Of a stretch of 52,301 nt of DNA, positions 45,418 to 52,301 are shown one piece after another. Source of the stretch: an uncultured Acetatifactor sp. (GTDB lineage: Bacteria > Bacillota > Clostridia > Lachnospirales > Lachnospiraceae). Location: positions 1-52,301 of the forward strand of contig CAKSAN010000019.1 of assembly GCA_934436435.1 (NCBI GenBank), given 5' to 3'. The notes below the pieces were generated by a model that did not search any database, was not told the origin of the DNA, and worked only from the letters and a program-made list of their open reading frames with translations. Position 1 is the stretch's first letter. Every line of letters begins with the position of its first letter. The position numbers and the translations under genes were made by a program.

Positions 45418-45503
45418 GACCACTTGGAAGAGTGCAGGTGAAATAGAGAACACCTGGTAGAGCCCATCAGGCAGACCAGAGTGAAGTGAACACCTGGCAG
45501 AGC
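45418..45503. repeat. Phased ACACCTGG repeats before the DUF5688 gene
   Basis: GAACACCTGG(T/C)AGAGC occurs at 45448 and 45488, 40 bp apart, with a looser copy (three changes in 15) at 45418, 30 bp before. CAGGTG (45435) is inverted against CACCTG (45451). Spacing in multiples of 10 suggests binding on one face of the DNA, such as an operator or iteron set. Confidence 0.5.
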
Positions 45504-45536
45504 AAACATTAAACGAGAGATAGGAGAGAAGAAAGA

Positions 45537-46481
45537 ATGGCATTATTAAAATTCAACGACTTCAAAGAAGAAGTATTGAGGGCATTGAGAGAAAAGTACA
45601 ACGTAAGAGTAGAGCCTGTGATAAAAAACAATGGCTTGTGTTTAACAGGTCTGATATTTAGTTTATCAAAGACCATAGAAAGAGAAGATGGCATAAGTGA
45701 AGTAAGTCCAACATTATATGCAGAGTACATGTACGAAGAATATAAGAACGGAAAAACAATTGATGAAATCATAGAGAAAATAACAAATGTCGTAGAGAAT
45801 AGCAATGACTGTGGTTCAGAACTAATGGATACAATACTTATGGTAAGAGACTTTGAGAAAGTAAAAGAGTTTATTTTACCTTATGTGATTAACACAGAGT
45901 TAAATGAGGAAATGCTTAAGGAAATACCAAATAGGCAGTTTTTAGATTTGAGCATAGCTTACAGAGTTTTCATCAATAGAGAAGAAAATCAAACAGCCTC
46001 TATATTAATCAGAAATGGTTTAATGGAATCATGGAACATAACAGAGGAACAATTATATGAAACAGCCATGAAGAACCTGATGGCAGAAGAAAAATTGATA
46101 AGCATACCTTCAGTAAGTGATATGTTTACAGTATTAAAGGCTTTAGCAGGTAATAATCTTAAAGACTTCCTCTTAAATGAAAATGTGGACAATAAGATGT
46201 GGGTAGTATCAAATAGATGTAAACTCTATGGAGCAATACTTATACTTAATAAAGAGTTTATGAGCAAGCTTTATAGAGGGTTTGGCAAAGAGATGATAGT
46301 AATACCATCTAGTGTACATGAATTAATCATCATAGATGAAACAGAAACAGGTTCAGGAGATTTTGACATCAATGAAATGAATGAAATCATCAGTGAGATC
46401 AATGAGACACAATTGCAAAGAGATGAGATATTATCAAATCATTGCTACAGATTAACAGAAAAAGGTTTAGAGATAGCATAG
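45537..46481 (+). CDS. DUF5688 family protein
   Basis: The 314-aa protein fits the DUF5688 family found on Lachnospiraceae elements: an N-terminal KFNDFKEEVLRALREKY helix, the VIKNNGLCLTG motif, SPTLYAEYMYEEYKNG, and late in the protein MWVVSNRCKLYGAILILN and IVIPSSVHELIIIDE. It is soluble with mixed helix and strand. AGGAG is about 10 nt upstream. Phased repeats lie just before it. Biochemical role unknown. Confidence 0.8.
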   Translation: MALLKFNDFKEEVLRALREKYNVRVEPVIKNNGLCLTGLIFSLSKTIEREDGISEVSPTLYAEYMYEEYKNGKTIDEIIEKITNVVENSNDCGSELMDTILMVRDFEKVKEFILPYVINTELNEEMLKEIPNRQFLDLSIAYRVFINREENQTASILIRNGLMESWNITEEQLYETAMKNLMAEEKLISIPSVSDMFTVLKALAGNNLKDFLLNENVDNKMWVVSNRCKLYGAILILNKEFMSKLYRGFGKEMIVIPSSVHELIIIDETETGSGDFDINEMNEIISEINETQLQRDEILSNHCYRLTEKGLEIA

Positions 46482-46543
46482 CAAACAAAGTAAGCAATTC
46501 ATAAAACAAGTACAGTGAGTTTTTCAGAGTGCAGAAGTGAAAT

Positions 46544-46586
46544 AAAGGGTTTCAGGTGAACAAAAACGCTGAAACCCTTTGATTTT
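46544..46586 (+). terminator. Terminator after DUF5688 gene
   Basis: AAAGGGTTTCAG (46544-46555) pairs with CTGAAACCCTTT (46569-46580), followed by GATTTT. Confidence 0.75.
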
Positions 46587-46718
46587 AAAGTAAGAAGGCT
46601 CAAAAGTTTTAAGTTATGAACTAAAAATAGGAGTATTGAAAACAGTGAGTTTAAGTGGTGTCAAAACTGGGGTTCAAAAGAGCAAAGGGAAAAGAGTAAA
46701 GGGAGAGGAGCAAAAACC

Positions 46719-47303
46719 ATGAAGATAGGGTATGCAAGAGTTTCAACACTTAAGCAAGGAAAAGATGGAAATTCGCTTGAGGCTCAAAGAGAAGTGCTTA
46801 TAAGTAATGGAGCAGAGAAAATATATGAAGAGAAGTTTACAGGAACAAAAAAGGATAGACCAGAGCTGACCAGACTTCTAAGTGAAATAAAACAAGGAGA
46901 TGAATTGATAGTCACTAAGTTAGATAGAATTGCAAGGTCAGCGAGTCAAGGAATGGAGTTAATTCAACAATTACTTAATATGGGAGTAAAAGTACATGTA
47001 TTGAATATGGGTTTACTGGATGATACACCTACGGGAAAATTGATAGTTAATATTATGTTTGCCTTTGCAGAGTTTGAACGCAATATGATTTTAGAGAGAA
47101 CAGCTGAAGGAAAGTCAATAGCAAGACAAAATCCAGAGTTTAAGGAGGGAAGACCAAAGAAGTTTAAGAAACAACAAATAGTGCATGCAATGGAACTTTT
47201 AGAAACACATACCTACAGGGAAGTATCAGATTTAACAGGAATGAGTGTAAGTACACTTAAACGAGCAAAACAAGGACAAAGAGTAAAGCAAATAGCAGTA
47301 TAA
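46719..47303 (+). CDS. Serine resolvase/invertase
   Basis: The 194-aa recombinase has the catalytic domain of the small serine resolvases: [11 protein letters not shown] with nucleophile S9, [28 protein letters not shown], and [14 protein letters not shown] Hin-like helix-turn-helix (about 150-190, [18 protein letters not shown]) follows. GAGAGGAG is 8 nt upstream. It may resolve dimers of the element's circular form or invert a segment; no obvious inverted pair of sites was found. Confidence 0.93.
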   Translation: MKIGYARVSTLKQGKDGNSLEAQREVLISNGAEKIYEEKFTGTKKDRPELTRLLSEIKQGDELIVTKLDRIARSASQGMELIQQLLNMGVKVHVLNMGLLDDTPTGKLIVNIMFAFAEFERNMILERTAEGKSIARQNPEFKEGRPKKFKKQQIVHAMELLETHTYREVSDLTGMSVSTLKRAKQGQRVKQIAV

Positions 47304-47352
47304 AGAGCAAAGCAAAAAGAGCAAAGCAAAAAGAGCAAAGCAAAAAGAGCAG
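47302..47352. repeat. Tandem 14-bp repeats after the resolvase gene
   Basis: AAAGAGCAAAGCAA is repeated three times without a gap (47302-47343) and then partly again; the first copy overlaps the stop codon. Similar purine runs (AGAGCAAAG) lie before the gene near 46680. The last copy forms the 5' arm of the terminator. Confidence 0.7.
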
Positions 47353-47386
47353 TTTACAGAATGAAACATAAGCTGCTCTTTTTTTA
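47343..47386 (+). terminator. Resolvase gene terminator
   Basis: AAAGAGCAG (47344-47352) pairs with CTGCTCTTT (47373-47381), followed by seven T in all. Confidence 0.85.
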
Positions 47387-47526
47387 TCTCCCTCTTAAAA
47401 TTTCAAATATATGTATGCAATGAATAATTCAAAGACTAAAAGGTAAGCATTTAGATAATAAAGGGGTAAATAAAAAATAAGTTGAGAGTTTAAATTCTTA
47501 ACGACATGAGAAAAGGAGAGAAGAAC

Positions 47527-47697
47527 ATGGGAGCAACAAATATTGACGGAAAGTTCATATCATCATTACCTTATTATAGGTTATTAGCAGAGTGTTACAA
47601 AGACCAGGTCAATTGTGGGGTTAACTGGTACACTGGAAGTATAGGAATGATAAATAATTTCAGAGAAGATAAGCAAATAGAGGATAACTATCATTAA
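47527..47697 (+). CDS. Hypothetical protein, 56 aa
   Basis: The protein starts MGATNIDGKFISSLPYYRLL and contains VNCGVNWYTGSIGMINNF. It is soluble, with no known motif. ATG 47527 has AGGAGA 7-8 nt upstream. The stop overlaps the next start by 1 nt, so it is coupled to the small membrane protein gene. Confidence 0.6.
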   Translation: MGATNIDGKFISSLPYYRLLAECYKDQVNCGVNWYTGSIGMINNFREDKQIEDNYH

Positions 47698-47894
47698 TGA
47701 TATTGAATATATTAGTACGAATTGCAATTCCTTGTGGAATTGTAGCACTGATAGTTTGGATCTTTAGAATCCAATCAAACAGAATAATAGGCGTAGCTTA
47801 CATAATTGCATTTATTATTGGTGGATTAAAGCCAATAAGTGGAATTAAGAAGAGTATTAGTAACATAGTAGAACTCTATAGAATAGAAGATTAA
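47697..47894 (+). CDS. Small membrane protein, 65 aa
   Basis: Two hydrophobic helices (about 5-23 and 29-45) are separated by FRIQSNR; the tail is GIKKSISNIVELYRIED. It begins on the last base of the previous stop codon. No family is recognised. Pairing of a small soluble and a small membrane protein is visible, but no function can be given. Confidence 0.6.
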   Translation: MILNILVRIAIPCGIVALIVWIFRIQSNRIIGVAYIIAFIIGGLKPISGIKKSISNIVELYRIED

Positions 47895-47923
47895 AAACAG
47901 TAAAGTTTAGGAGGACCAGAGAC

Positions 47924-49060
47924 ATGAGAGTAAGATGCATTGGAAAAGAAAGAAATGAGAAAGGTGTAATTATAAAGTACATACTAAAAAGTGAAAACGG
48001 CGATAGGATTGAAACTACAGGCAAGGAGATTAAAGAGGGAATTAAAAGAGGAGCACTTGCAGTAGAGAATCTACAGATTGACAAGGCAGGTAGACTTGTA
48101 GATAAGGCAGAGGAAAAAGAAAAACCAGCAAGAAAAGTAAGTCAGAAACCAGTACAGACAAGTAATAAGAGAATTATTACAAAAGATGTGGCAAGAAAAG
48201 AAGTTAAAAGCTACATTGATATGATGAAAAAATCATATACAACAGATAATGATGGAGCAGAGAAGTTTATCAAGGACTTTACCGGAGAAGGAAATGTTAT
48301 ATTAGGTAGAGATAAAAACGGAAATACAGATATAAAGACAGTATGCAGAATGACACCTGCAACAAAACATTACTTTGAAATCCTGATTAAGCAGATTGAG
48401 GACAAAGCATTGAAAGATGAGGTACGTGCATCAAGATATGGTTACTCAGATGTGAGTGTGGATCTGCCTGATTCAGTTAAGAAGTTTATGCAATCAGCAG
48501 GACTTGATAATTGTATAGCAGAGGCAATGTTCTATCAGGCAGCACAGAATAAAAAACTTGCACTGATTAATTGTGGCTATGATGATATGAGTGATGGATT
48601 CATTGGGGAAATGATTCTGACAGCAAGCTATGAAAAGGTAAAATTATTTATAACCAAAGAAGTAAGTAAAGAGTCAAGAAACACTGAACAAAGAGCAAAA
48701 AATATATTATTAGAAGGTAACTATGTACAAGGTGGCAACATGTTAGGTAAGGTATTTATAATAAAGATACATGCAGACCTTCAAAGACATGATGCCGACT
48801 ACTATAAAGAACAGGTGCTTGAAAAAGCAAAGGACTACATAGCAGATGAAAATGAAGAAAAAATTAGAAGAGCGCTAAGAAATGAAGTATCAGGTTTAGC
48901 ATACTTAGCATTGAAGCTTGGCGTATTACCACAGAGAGATGACTGGGATAAACCAGAAGAGAAGGAAATAGAAGATAAAATAACAGCAGAGGCAAAAAGA
49001 CTGGCAGAGAGTAACACTTGTATGGATTGGATATTCATTAATAAGAGAGCAAACAACTAA
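47924..49060 (+). CDS. Hypothetical protein, 378 aa
   Basis: The protein has a small beta-rich N-terminal part (1-50, GVIIKYILKSENGDRIETTG), a Lys/Glu/Pro linker (about 58-85) and a helical C-terminal domain (about 90-378). Notable segments are KKFMQSAGLDNCIAEAMFYQAAQNKK and RNEVSGLAYLALKLGVLPQRDDW. No enzyme motif is visible. AGGAGG is 9 nt before the ATG. A terminator follows, so it ends a three-gene unit. Function unknown. Confidence 0.65.
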   Translation: MRVRCIGKERNEKGVIIKYILKSENGDRIETTGKEIKEGIKRGALAVENLQIDKAGRLVDKAEEKEKPARKVSQKPVQTSNKRIITKDVARKEVKSYIDMMKKSYTTDNDGAEKFIKDFTGEGNVILGRDKNGNTDIKTVCRMTPATKHYFEILIKQIEDKALKDEVRASRYGYSDVSVDLPDSVKKFMQSAGLDNCIAEAMFYQAAQNKKLALINCGYDDMSDGFIGEMILTASYEKVKLFITKEVSKESRNTEQRAKNILLEGNYVQGGNMLGKVFIIKIHADLQRHDADYYKEQVLEKAKDYIADENEEKIRRALRNEVSGLAYLALKLGVLPQRDDWDKPEEKEIEDKITAEAKRLAESNTCMDWIFINKRANN

Positions 49061-49074
49061 AACAAACAGAAAGG

Positions 49075-49117
49075 CAGAGAGCAGAGAGTAGAATTTATTT
49101 ACTGCTCTCTGTTTTTT
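49075..49117 (+). terminator. Terminator after the 378-aa gene
   Basis: CAGAGAGCAG (49075-49084) pairs with CTGCTCTCTG (49102-49111), followed by six T. Confidence 0.85.
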
Positions 49118-49201
49118 ATTAATTTAAAAATTTCAAAATAGATTTCAGTGAGAAAATCATGTACAATTCTTTGACTAGTTAAGTGAAAGGAGAAGAACCA
49201 T

Positions 49202-49561
49202 ATGGAAGAAAAAGGAACACTGAAGGTAGTCTATTACAAACTGGACATTGACACAGGTACAATAGGAATGGAAGTCATTGAAATTGCTGATACACTGGAA
49301 GAAATGCAAAGGCTTGTAGGAGGTCATATAGAGGTTTATCCTGTATGCTTTGAGCATAATATTATTTTGATATGCAATGAAGAGGGAAAACTTGTTGATT
49401 TACCTGCAACAGCTCTTGTGGAGGCTGACAAGAGATTATCACCTGAAGTAATATGTGGAAACTTCTTTGTTTGTAGAGTATCAGGAGAAAACATGGTAAG
49501 TATTAAAGATGAGGACATAGAATATATAAAAAAGCTTATAACTCCGATTCAATATACATAA
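49202..49561 (+). CDS. DUF3846 family protein
   Basis: The 119-aa protein matches DUF3846: IEIADTLEEMQRLVGGHIEV, ILICNEEGKLVDLPAT, and ICGNFFVCRVSGENMVSI. This family is common on phages and conjugative elements; its role is unknown. AAAGGAGA is about 8 nt upstream. Confidence 0.8.
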   Translation: MEEKGTLKVVYYKLDIDTGTIGMEVIEIADTLEEMQRLVGGHIEVYPVCFEHNIILICNEEGKLVDLPATALVEADKRLSPEVICGNFFVCRVSGENMVSIKDEDIEYIKKLITPIQYT

Positions 49562-49579
49562 GATTGGAGATAAAATCAG

Positions 49580-49681
49580 ATGAAAACAGTAAAGAAAATA
49601 GAAGTTTTAATCATAGCAATTTTGGTTGTGATTATATTCCATGATACGATTGTAGAAATCATAGCGAGTATATTAGGATAA
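49580..49681 (+). CDS. Small single-span membrane peptide, 33 aa
   Basis: The peptide has a basic start (MKTVKKIEVL), one hydrophobic helix (IIAILVVIIF) and a second weakly hydrophobic part ending IIASILG. GGAGA lies 9 nt before the ATG. It is between the DUF3846 gene and the 86-aa gene on the same strand. Size and form recall small holins or toxins, but there is no family match. Confidence 0.45.
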   Translation: MKTVKKIEVLIIAILVVIIFHDTIVEIIASILG

Positions 49682-49715
49682 ATCAGGATAATGGCAAACA
49701 TCAAGAGGAAAAACT

Positions 49716-49976
49716 ATGAATTACGAGGAACAAATAGAAGAACTTAGGGAAGATTTGATAAGACAGGTAAAGCAAAAATGTGACAGTCTGTTAGAAACTT
49801 ATAGAAATGGTGGATATTGTGATTTACATGAAAAAAGAGAGTGGGAGCATAGATTGATAGCAGTGTCTCCGGCAGAGTTAAAAGGGAAAAAGCCACTGGC
49901 AATCCAGACAAAATCGGGGACATGGATAGAAACACTTACATGGAAAAAAGTAGTACAGAAGATTTTGCAGACATAG
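49716..49976 (+). CDS. Hypothetical protein, 86 aa
   Basis: The first half is a charged coiled helix (YEEQIEELREDLIRQVKQKCD); the second is a compact domain with SPAELKGKKPLAIQTKSG and WIETLTWKKVVQKIL. GAGG is 8 nt upstream. The end overlaps the next frame by up to 55 nt, suggesting a junction made by recombination. Function unknown. Confidence 0.6.
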   Translation: MNYEEQIEELREDLIRQVKQKCDSLLETYRNGGYCDLHEKREWEHRLIAVSPAELKGKKPLAIQTKSGTWIETLTWKKVVQKILQT

Positions 49977-50626
49977 CTAATGATACTGGTGTACTTGGTA
50001 TGCAGTTGACAGGTAATAGCGGTAAAGCATGGGAAAATGCAACAGATGTTGTATTTACATACAAAGCAAATATGTTGTTTACCACTATTGAAGGAAACTT
50101 CGGAAACGGTGGAGGTTCAGGTAGCACTGGAGGAGTTAATCAACCACAGAATGCATTAACAGTTAACATCAGTGATGATTATAACACATATGCAACAACA
50201 GCAGAGGCAGCTGGATATAATACATTGACATATACAAATAATCCAACTGACAATACACACTTCAATTTATTTAAGTCTAATGGTAATACAACAAATCCTG
50301 AAACTATCACTGTTAAGTATTTAGGATGGAAAGACAATACAAATGGAACAGCAGAACTATATGTAAAATATGATACAACAGGTGATGTATCAAGTTACTT
50401 ATTTGGAGCTGGAAGTAGTTCATATAATACAATGAATAGTAAACAGGAACAGACAGCTGGAACAGATAATGAATTGAAGCTTACAATAGCAAAAACAGAT
50501 TTAGACACATTAATAACTGATGGAGGTTTAAACATAAATATAAGTCCAAAAGATGGAAACACTGGATTTAGTTTATTCCTTGGTACAAATGTACTAGAAG
50601 CTATTAAAACTGGAATAACTGGATAA
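49922..50626 (+). CDS. Asn/Thr/Gly-rich protein, possibly a surface-protein fragment
   Basis: A 234-aa frame rich in Asn, Thr, Ser and Gly, without Cys. A Gly/Ser linker (about 59-70) separates an N-terminal part from a beta-rich domain (about 78-230, ETITVKYLGWKDNTNGTAELYVKY). Composition is that of a surface or fibre protein, but there is no signal peptide, and no candidate start (49922, 49940 or later) has a good ribosome site. The frame begins inside the previous gene. I read it as a truncated or fused remnant, or a cytoplasmically made structural protein. A terminator follows. Confidence 0.5.
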   Translation: MDRNTYMEKSSTEDFADIANDTGVLGMQLTGNSGKAWENATDVVFTYKANMLFTTIEGNFGNGGGSGSTGGVNQPQNALTVNISDDYNTYATTAEAAGYNTLTYTNNPTDNTHFNLFKSNGNTTNPETITVKYLGWKDNTNGTAELYVKYDTTGDVSSYLFGAGSSSYNTMNSKQEQTAGTDNELKLTIAKTDLDTLITDGGLNINISPKDGNTGFSLFLGTNVLEAIKTGITG

Positions 50627-50653
50627 TAATAGTAACAGTACATTCTAAATTAG

Positions 50654-50689
50654 AGAGAATCAAGTATAAAAGCTTGGTTCTCTTTTTTT
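50654..50689 (+). terminator. Terminator after the Asn/Thr-rich frame
   Basis: AGAGAATCAAG (50654-50664) pairs with CTTGGTTCTCT (50673-50683), followed by a run of T. Confidence 0.85.
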
Positions 50690-50770
50690 ATATAAATAGT
50701 CATAAATAACAGCATTATCATAAATAATAAGTAATTTTTAAATATTTTATGAATAGGGTTGGTGGAAGAT

Positions 50771-51310
50771 ATGGCATTGGAGAAAAAATATACAAGCATT
50801 AAGAAAGTAGTTGTAGGAGAGAATGACCTTTTAACTTGGTGTAAAGAGCACGGAGAATTAGGACAAGAACTGATAAATGAATGGGTAGAACAGAAGAATG
50901 GATCCATGAGCCATTATAAGGCAGGTTCATCAAAGAGAGTTTATTGGAAGTGCAGTATATGTGGAGAGGAGTACATAAAAGATATTCGTAGTAGAGTCCT
51001 TGGAAGAATACATGCACCATGTGGAAAGAAAAGAGGAGTAGAAAAGTTAAAAGAATATCATAGAAGCAAGGTGGAATTAGATGATAGTTTGGCAATTAAA
51101 TATTCAGAGTTACTTGATGAATGGGATTATATAGCAAATGACAGTGAAGGGTTAGACCCAACATATTTATTACCTGGCAGTTCTAAGAAAGCAAACTGGA
51201 TATGTAGTAAATGTGGAAATCATTATAGACAATATATAAGATTGAGAACACAACGAGGATATGGATGCAAACTTTGTAAGAAAGAGTATAGGACAGAGCA
51301 GAACCAGTGA
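50771..51310 (+). CDS. Zinc-ribbon protein of DUF4379 type
   Basis: The 179-aa protein has two repeats of the DUF4379 probable zinc-ribbon: NEWVEQKNGSMSHYKAGSSKRVYWKC-type (then CSICGEEY and CGKK) and LDEWDYIANDSEGLDPTYLLPG-type (then CSKCGNHY and CKLC). In this family the W-x-C-x2-C motif is followed by a basic strand and a second Cys pair; the first repeat keeps only one Cys of its second pair. Such domains sit on phage and element proteins and often beside nuclease domains. ATG 50771 has GGTGG 5 nt upstream. Confidence 0.78.
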   Translation: MALEKKYTSIKKVVVGENDLLTWCKEHGELGQELINEWVEQKNGSMSHYKAGSSKRVYWKCSICGEEYIKDIRSRVLGRIHAPCGKKRGVEKLKEYHRSKVELDDSLAIKYSELLDEWDYIANDSEGLDPTYLLPGSSKKANWICSKCGNHYRQYIRLRTQRGYGCKLCKKEYRTEQNQ

Positions 51311-51380
51311 ATAACAAAATTGAAATAAAGTGCAGTTGAGTTTATAATCTTCCTAAAATTTGAGTAAAGGAAGTGAAAGA

Positions 51381-51878
51381 ATGAAATTTGAGCATATACC
51401 ACAGGCATTAGACAAAGATGATTGTATCATGATAAATAATGGAGAAGTCATGATAAAGAAGAAACTCAAATGTGTGATAGGTGGAGTAAGCATCTATAAA
51501 ATTATGGTGGACTTTCCTAAGGGAAATTTCAAAACATTGTATTTTGATACACTTGATGAATTAGATGATTGGTCACTTATGAATAGAAGTGAACAAAATC
51601 TTAGAAGATGTGATGTCTGTGGAGAAATACCAGTAGCAATGGAGCAATTTGAGCAGGACAAAGATTCAGGATACTTCTATGATGAAGAAATGAACCAACA
51701 CTATTGTTGTGAAGAGTGCAGAAACAAATGGTTTGAGCAGGTATATGGTAAGGGGAATTTCAAATTTGAAGAAGGAAGCTTCATGGATATTAACACCTAC
51801 ACGAGAGAAAACAGGGAGGACGAGTGGACACCATATAATATAAAGTTTATATCACCTTATGACTTTGTGGAGAAATAA
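51381..51878 (+). CDS. Hypothetical protein with Cys4 zinc site, 165 aa
   Basis: The protein starts MKFEHIPQALDKDDCIMIN. A beta-rich first half is followed by CDVCGEIPVA and, 35 residues later, HYCCEECRNKWFEQVYG, a likely zinc-binding Cys4 site of the kind found in small element proteins. AAAGGA is about 9 nt upstream. Function unknown. Confidence 0.65.
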   Translation: MKFEHIPQALDKDDCIMINNGEVMIKKKLKCVIGGVSIYKIMVDFPKGNFKTLYFDTLDELDDWSLMNRSEQNLRRCDVCGEIPVAMEQFEQDKDSGYFYDEEMNQHYCCEECRNKWFEQVYGKGNFKFEEGSFMDINTYTRENREDEWTPYNIKFISPYDFVEK

Positions 51879-52009
51879 AGAATATGTACATCAAAAAATA
51901 GACTAGTTTATATTTGATAGCTGCATGTAAAGAGACATATATTATAGTAGGTGGTGTATTTTAAATTTTTGTGAAGTTGCTGATTAACTAATTTTCTATC
52001 TCTCATGTT

Positions 52010-52038
52010 GGGAGTCCGAAAGGACTCCCATACTTTTT
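52010..52038 (+). terminator. Terminator with GAAA loop
   Basis: GGGAGTCC-GAAA-GGACTCCC (52010-52029) is followed by ATACTTTTT. Confidence 0.8.
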
Positions 52039-52301
52039 ACTTAGACAGTTGGAACAAAATGAAACAGATACTATTATTGAGGACATTTTTCAAAATGGAC
52101 TACAATAAAAAACTCCTTTAGAATTAGAGTAGAAATTGAGAAACATAAATAAAGGGGTGATAACATAGCATTTGGTTCAATAAAAGTATAAAAAGAGTAG
52201 GCAAAAAACAAACAAGTGAATAATTTGTTTTTTGCAAGTACAAATTACCTAAAAATGCAGAGGCACTTTCCAAAAGTTGCAGCAGGAAATTCCTCAAAGT
52301 T
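52039..52301. other. AT-rich noncoding end of the window
   Basis: No convincing gene is seen. GCAAAAAACAAA (52201-52212) is mirrored by TTTGTTTTTTGC (52226-52237), a hairpin that may be a two-way terminator or the foot of a regulatory region for a gene beyond the window. Confidence 0.4.

Larger units (their letters stand above)
40960..52301. mobile_element. Integrated mobile element (left part), integrase type
   Basis: Composition turns AT-rich just after 40960, and codon use shifts to AGA, ATA and TTA. The stretch holds an excisionase-like gene, a tyrosine integrase, a serine resolvase, HNH-like, DUF4314, DUF5688, DUF3846 and DUF4379 genes, and many orphans. Arrays of phased repeats mark the left end. 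No relaxase, type IV secretion or capsid gene is in the window, so it may be an integrative conjugative or mobilizable element whose rest lies beyond 52301, or a satellite element. The exact left boundary (about 40960-41030) is not proven. Confidence 0.75.

Noticed and set aside
40960..52301. Prophage
   Set aside because: No capsid, terminase, portal or tail gene is visible; the content fits an integrative element better, although the right part is not in the window.

Overview
The window looks like a chromosome segment of an anaerobic Clostridia of the Lachnospiraceae type. This rests on gene content and style: strong GGAGG-type ribosome sites, a perfect CIRCE element before groES-groEL, a Gram-positive sigma/anti-sigma pair, many lipoproteins, a glycoside hydrolase family 43 enzyme, and DUF5688/DUF4314/DUF3846 accessory genes. 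No rRNA and no CRISPR array are present. The species cannot be named from the sequence alone.

Bases 1-600 look like the edge of an accessory region. They hold a 31-codon holin-like toxin with a convergent antisense RNA and a LexA-type box inside the toxin promoter, followed by 10-bp phased repeats next to the 3' end of a tRNA-Trp gene. From 0.6 to 40.9 kb the DNA is housekeeping chromosome: a small RNA candidate, a formate/nitrite transporter, groES-groEL, a two-component system with a beta-helix lipoprotein, a GH43 glycosidase, an ECF sigma factor with an RsiV-like anti-sigma factor, and a group of envelope genes of unknown role. These are followed by an amidase, the phosphate regulon (pstSCAB-phoU, a Na/Pi cotransporter and a PhoB/PhoR-like pair, with Pho boxes), a type III toxin-antitoxin locus of CptIN type, and a LytTR regulator. 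Next come arginine biosynthesis (argG; argC-GNAT-argJ-argB-argD) with rqcH between the two arg blocks, then a solute-binding protein, a small DMT transporter, a ComEA-like protein and an OmpR-family regulator.

From about 40.96 kb to the end the composition becomes clearly AT-rich. The genes are those of an integrated mobile element: an excisionase-like protein, a tyrosine integrase, an HNH-like protein, a DUF5688 protein, a serine resolvase, and many small orphan genes separated by strong terminators. The element sits directly after a response regulator that would normally be followed by its histidine kinase. Its left end carries phased ATCCAA repeats that look like integrase/excisionase sites. 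No conjugation or capsid genes are visible; the right end lies outside the window.

The genes form four working units. The phosphate genes form one regulon, tied together by 11-bp repeats. The arg genes share ArgR-like boxes. The sigma factor appears to read its own promoter. Three small toxin or RNA loci (the type I toxin, the type III toxin and small RNA candidates) lie between them. Two families of dispersed, structured intergenic repeats are also visible.
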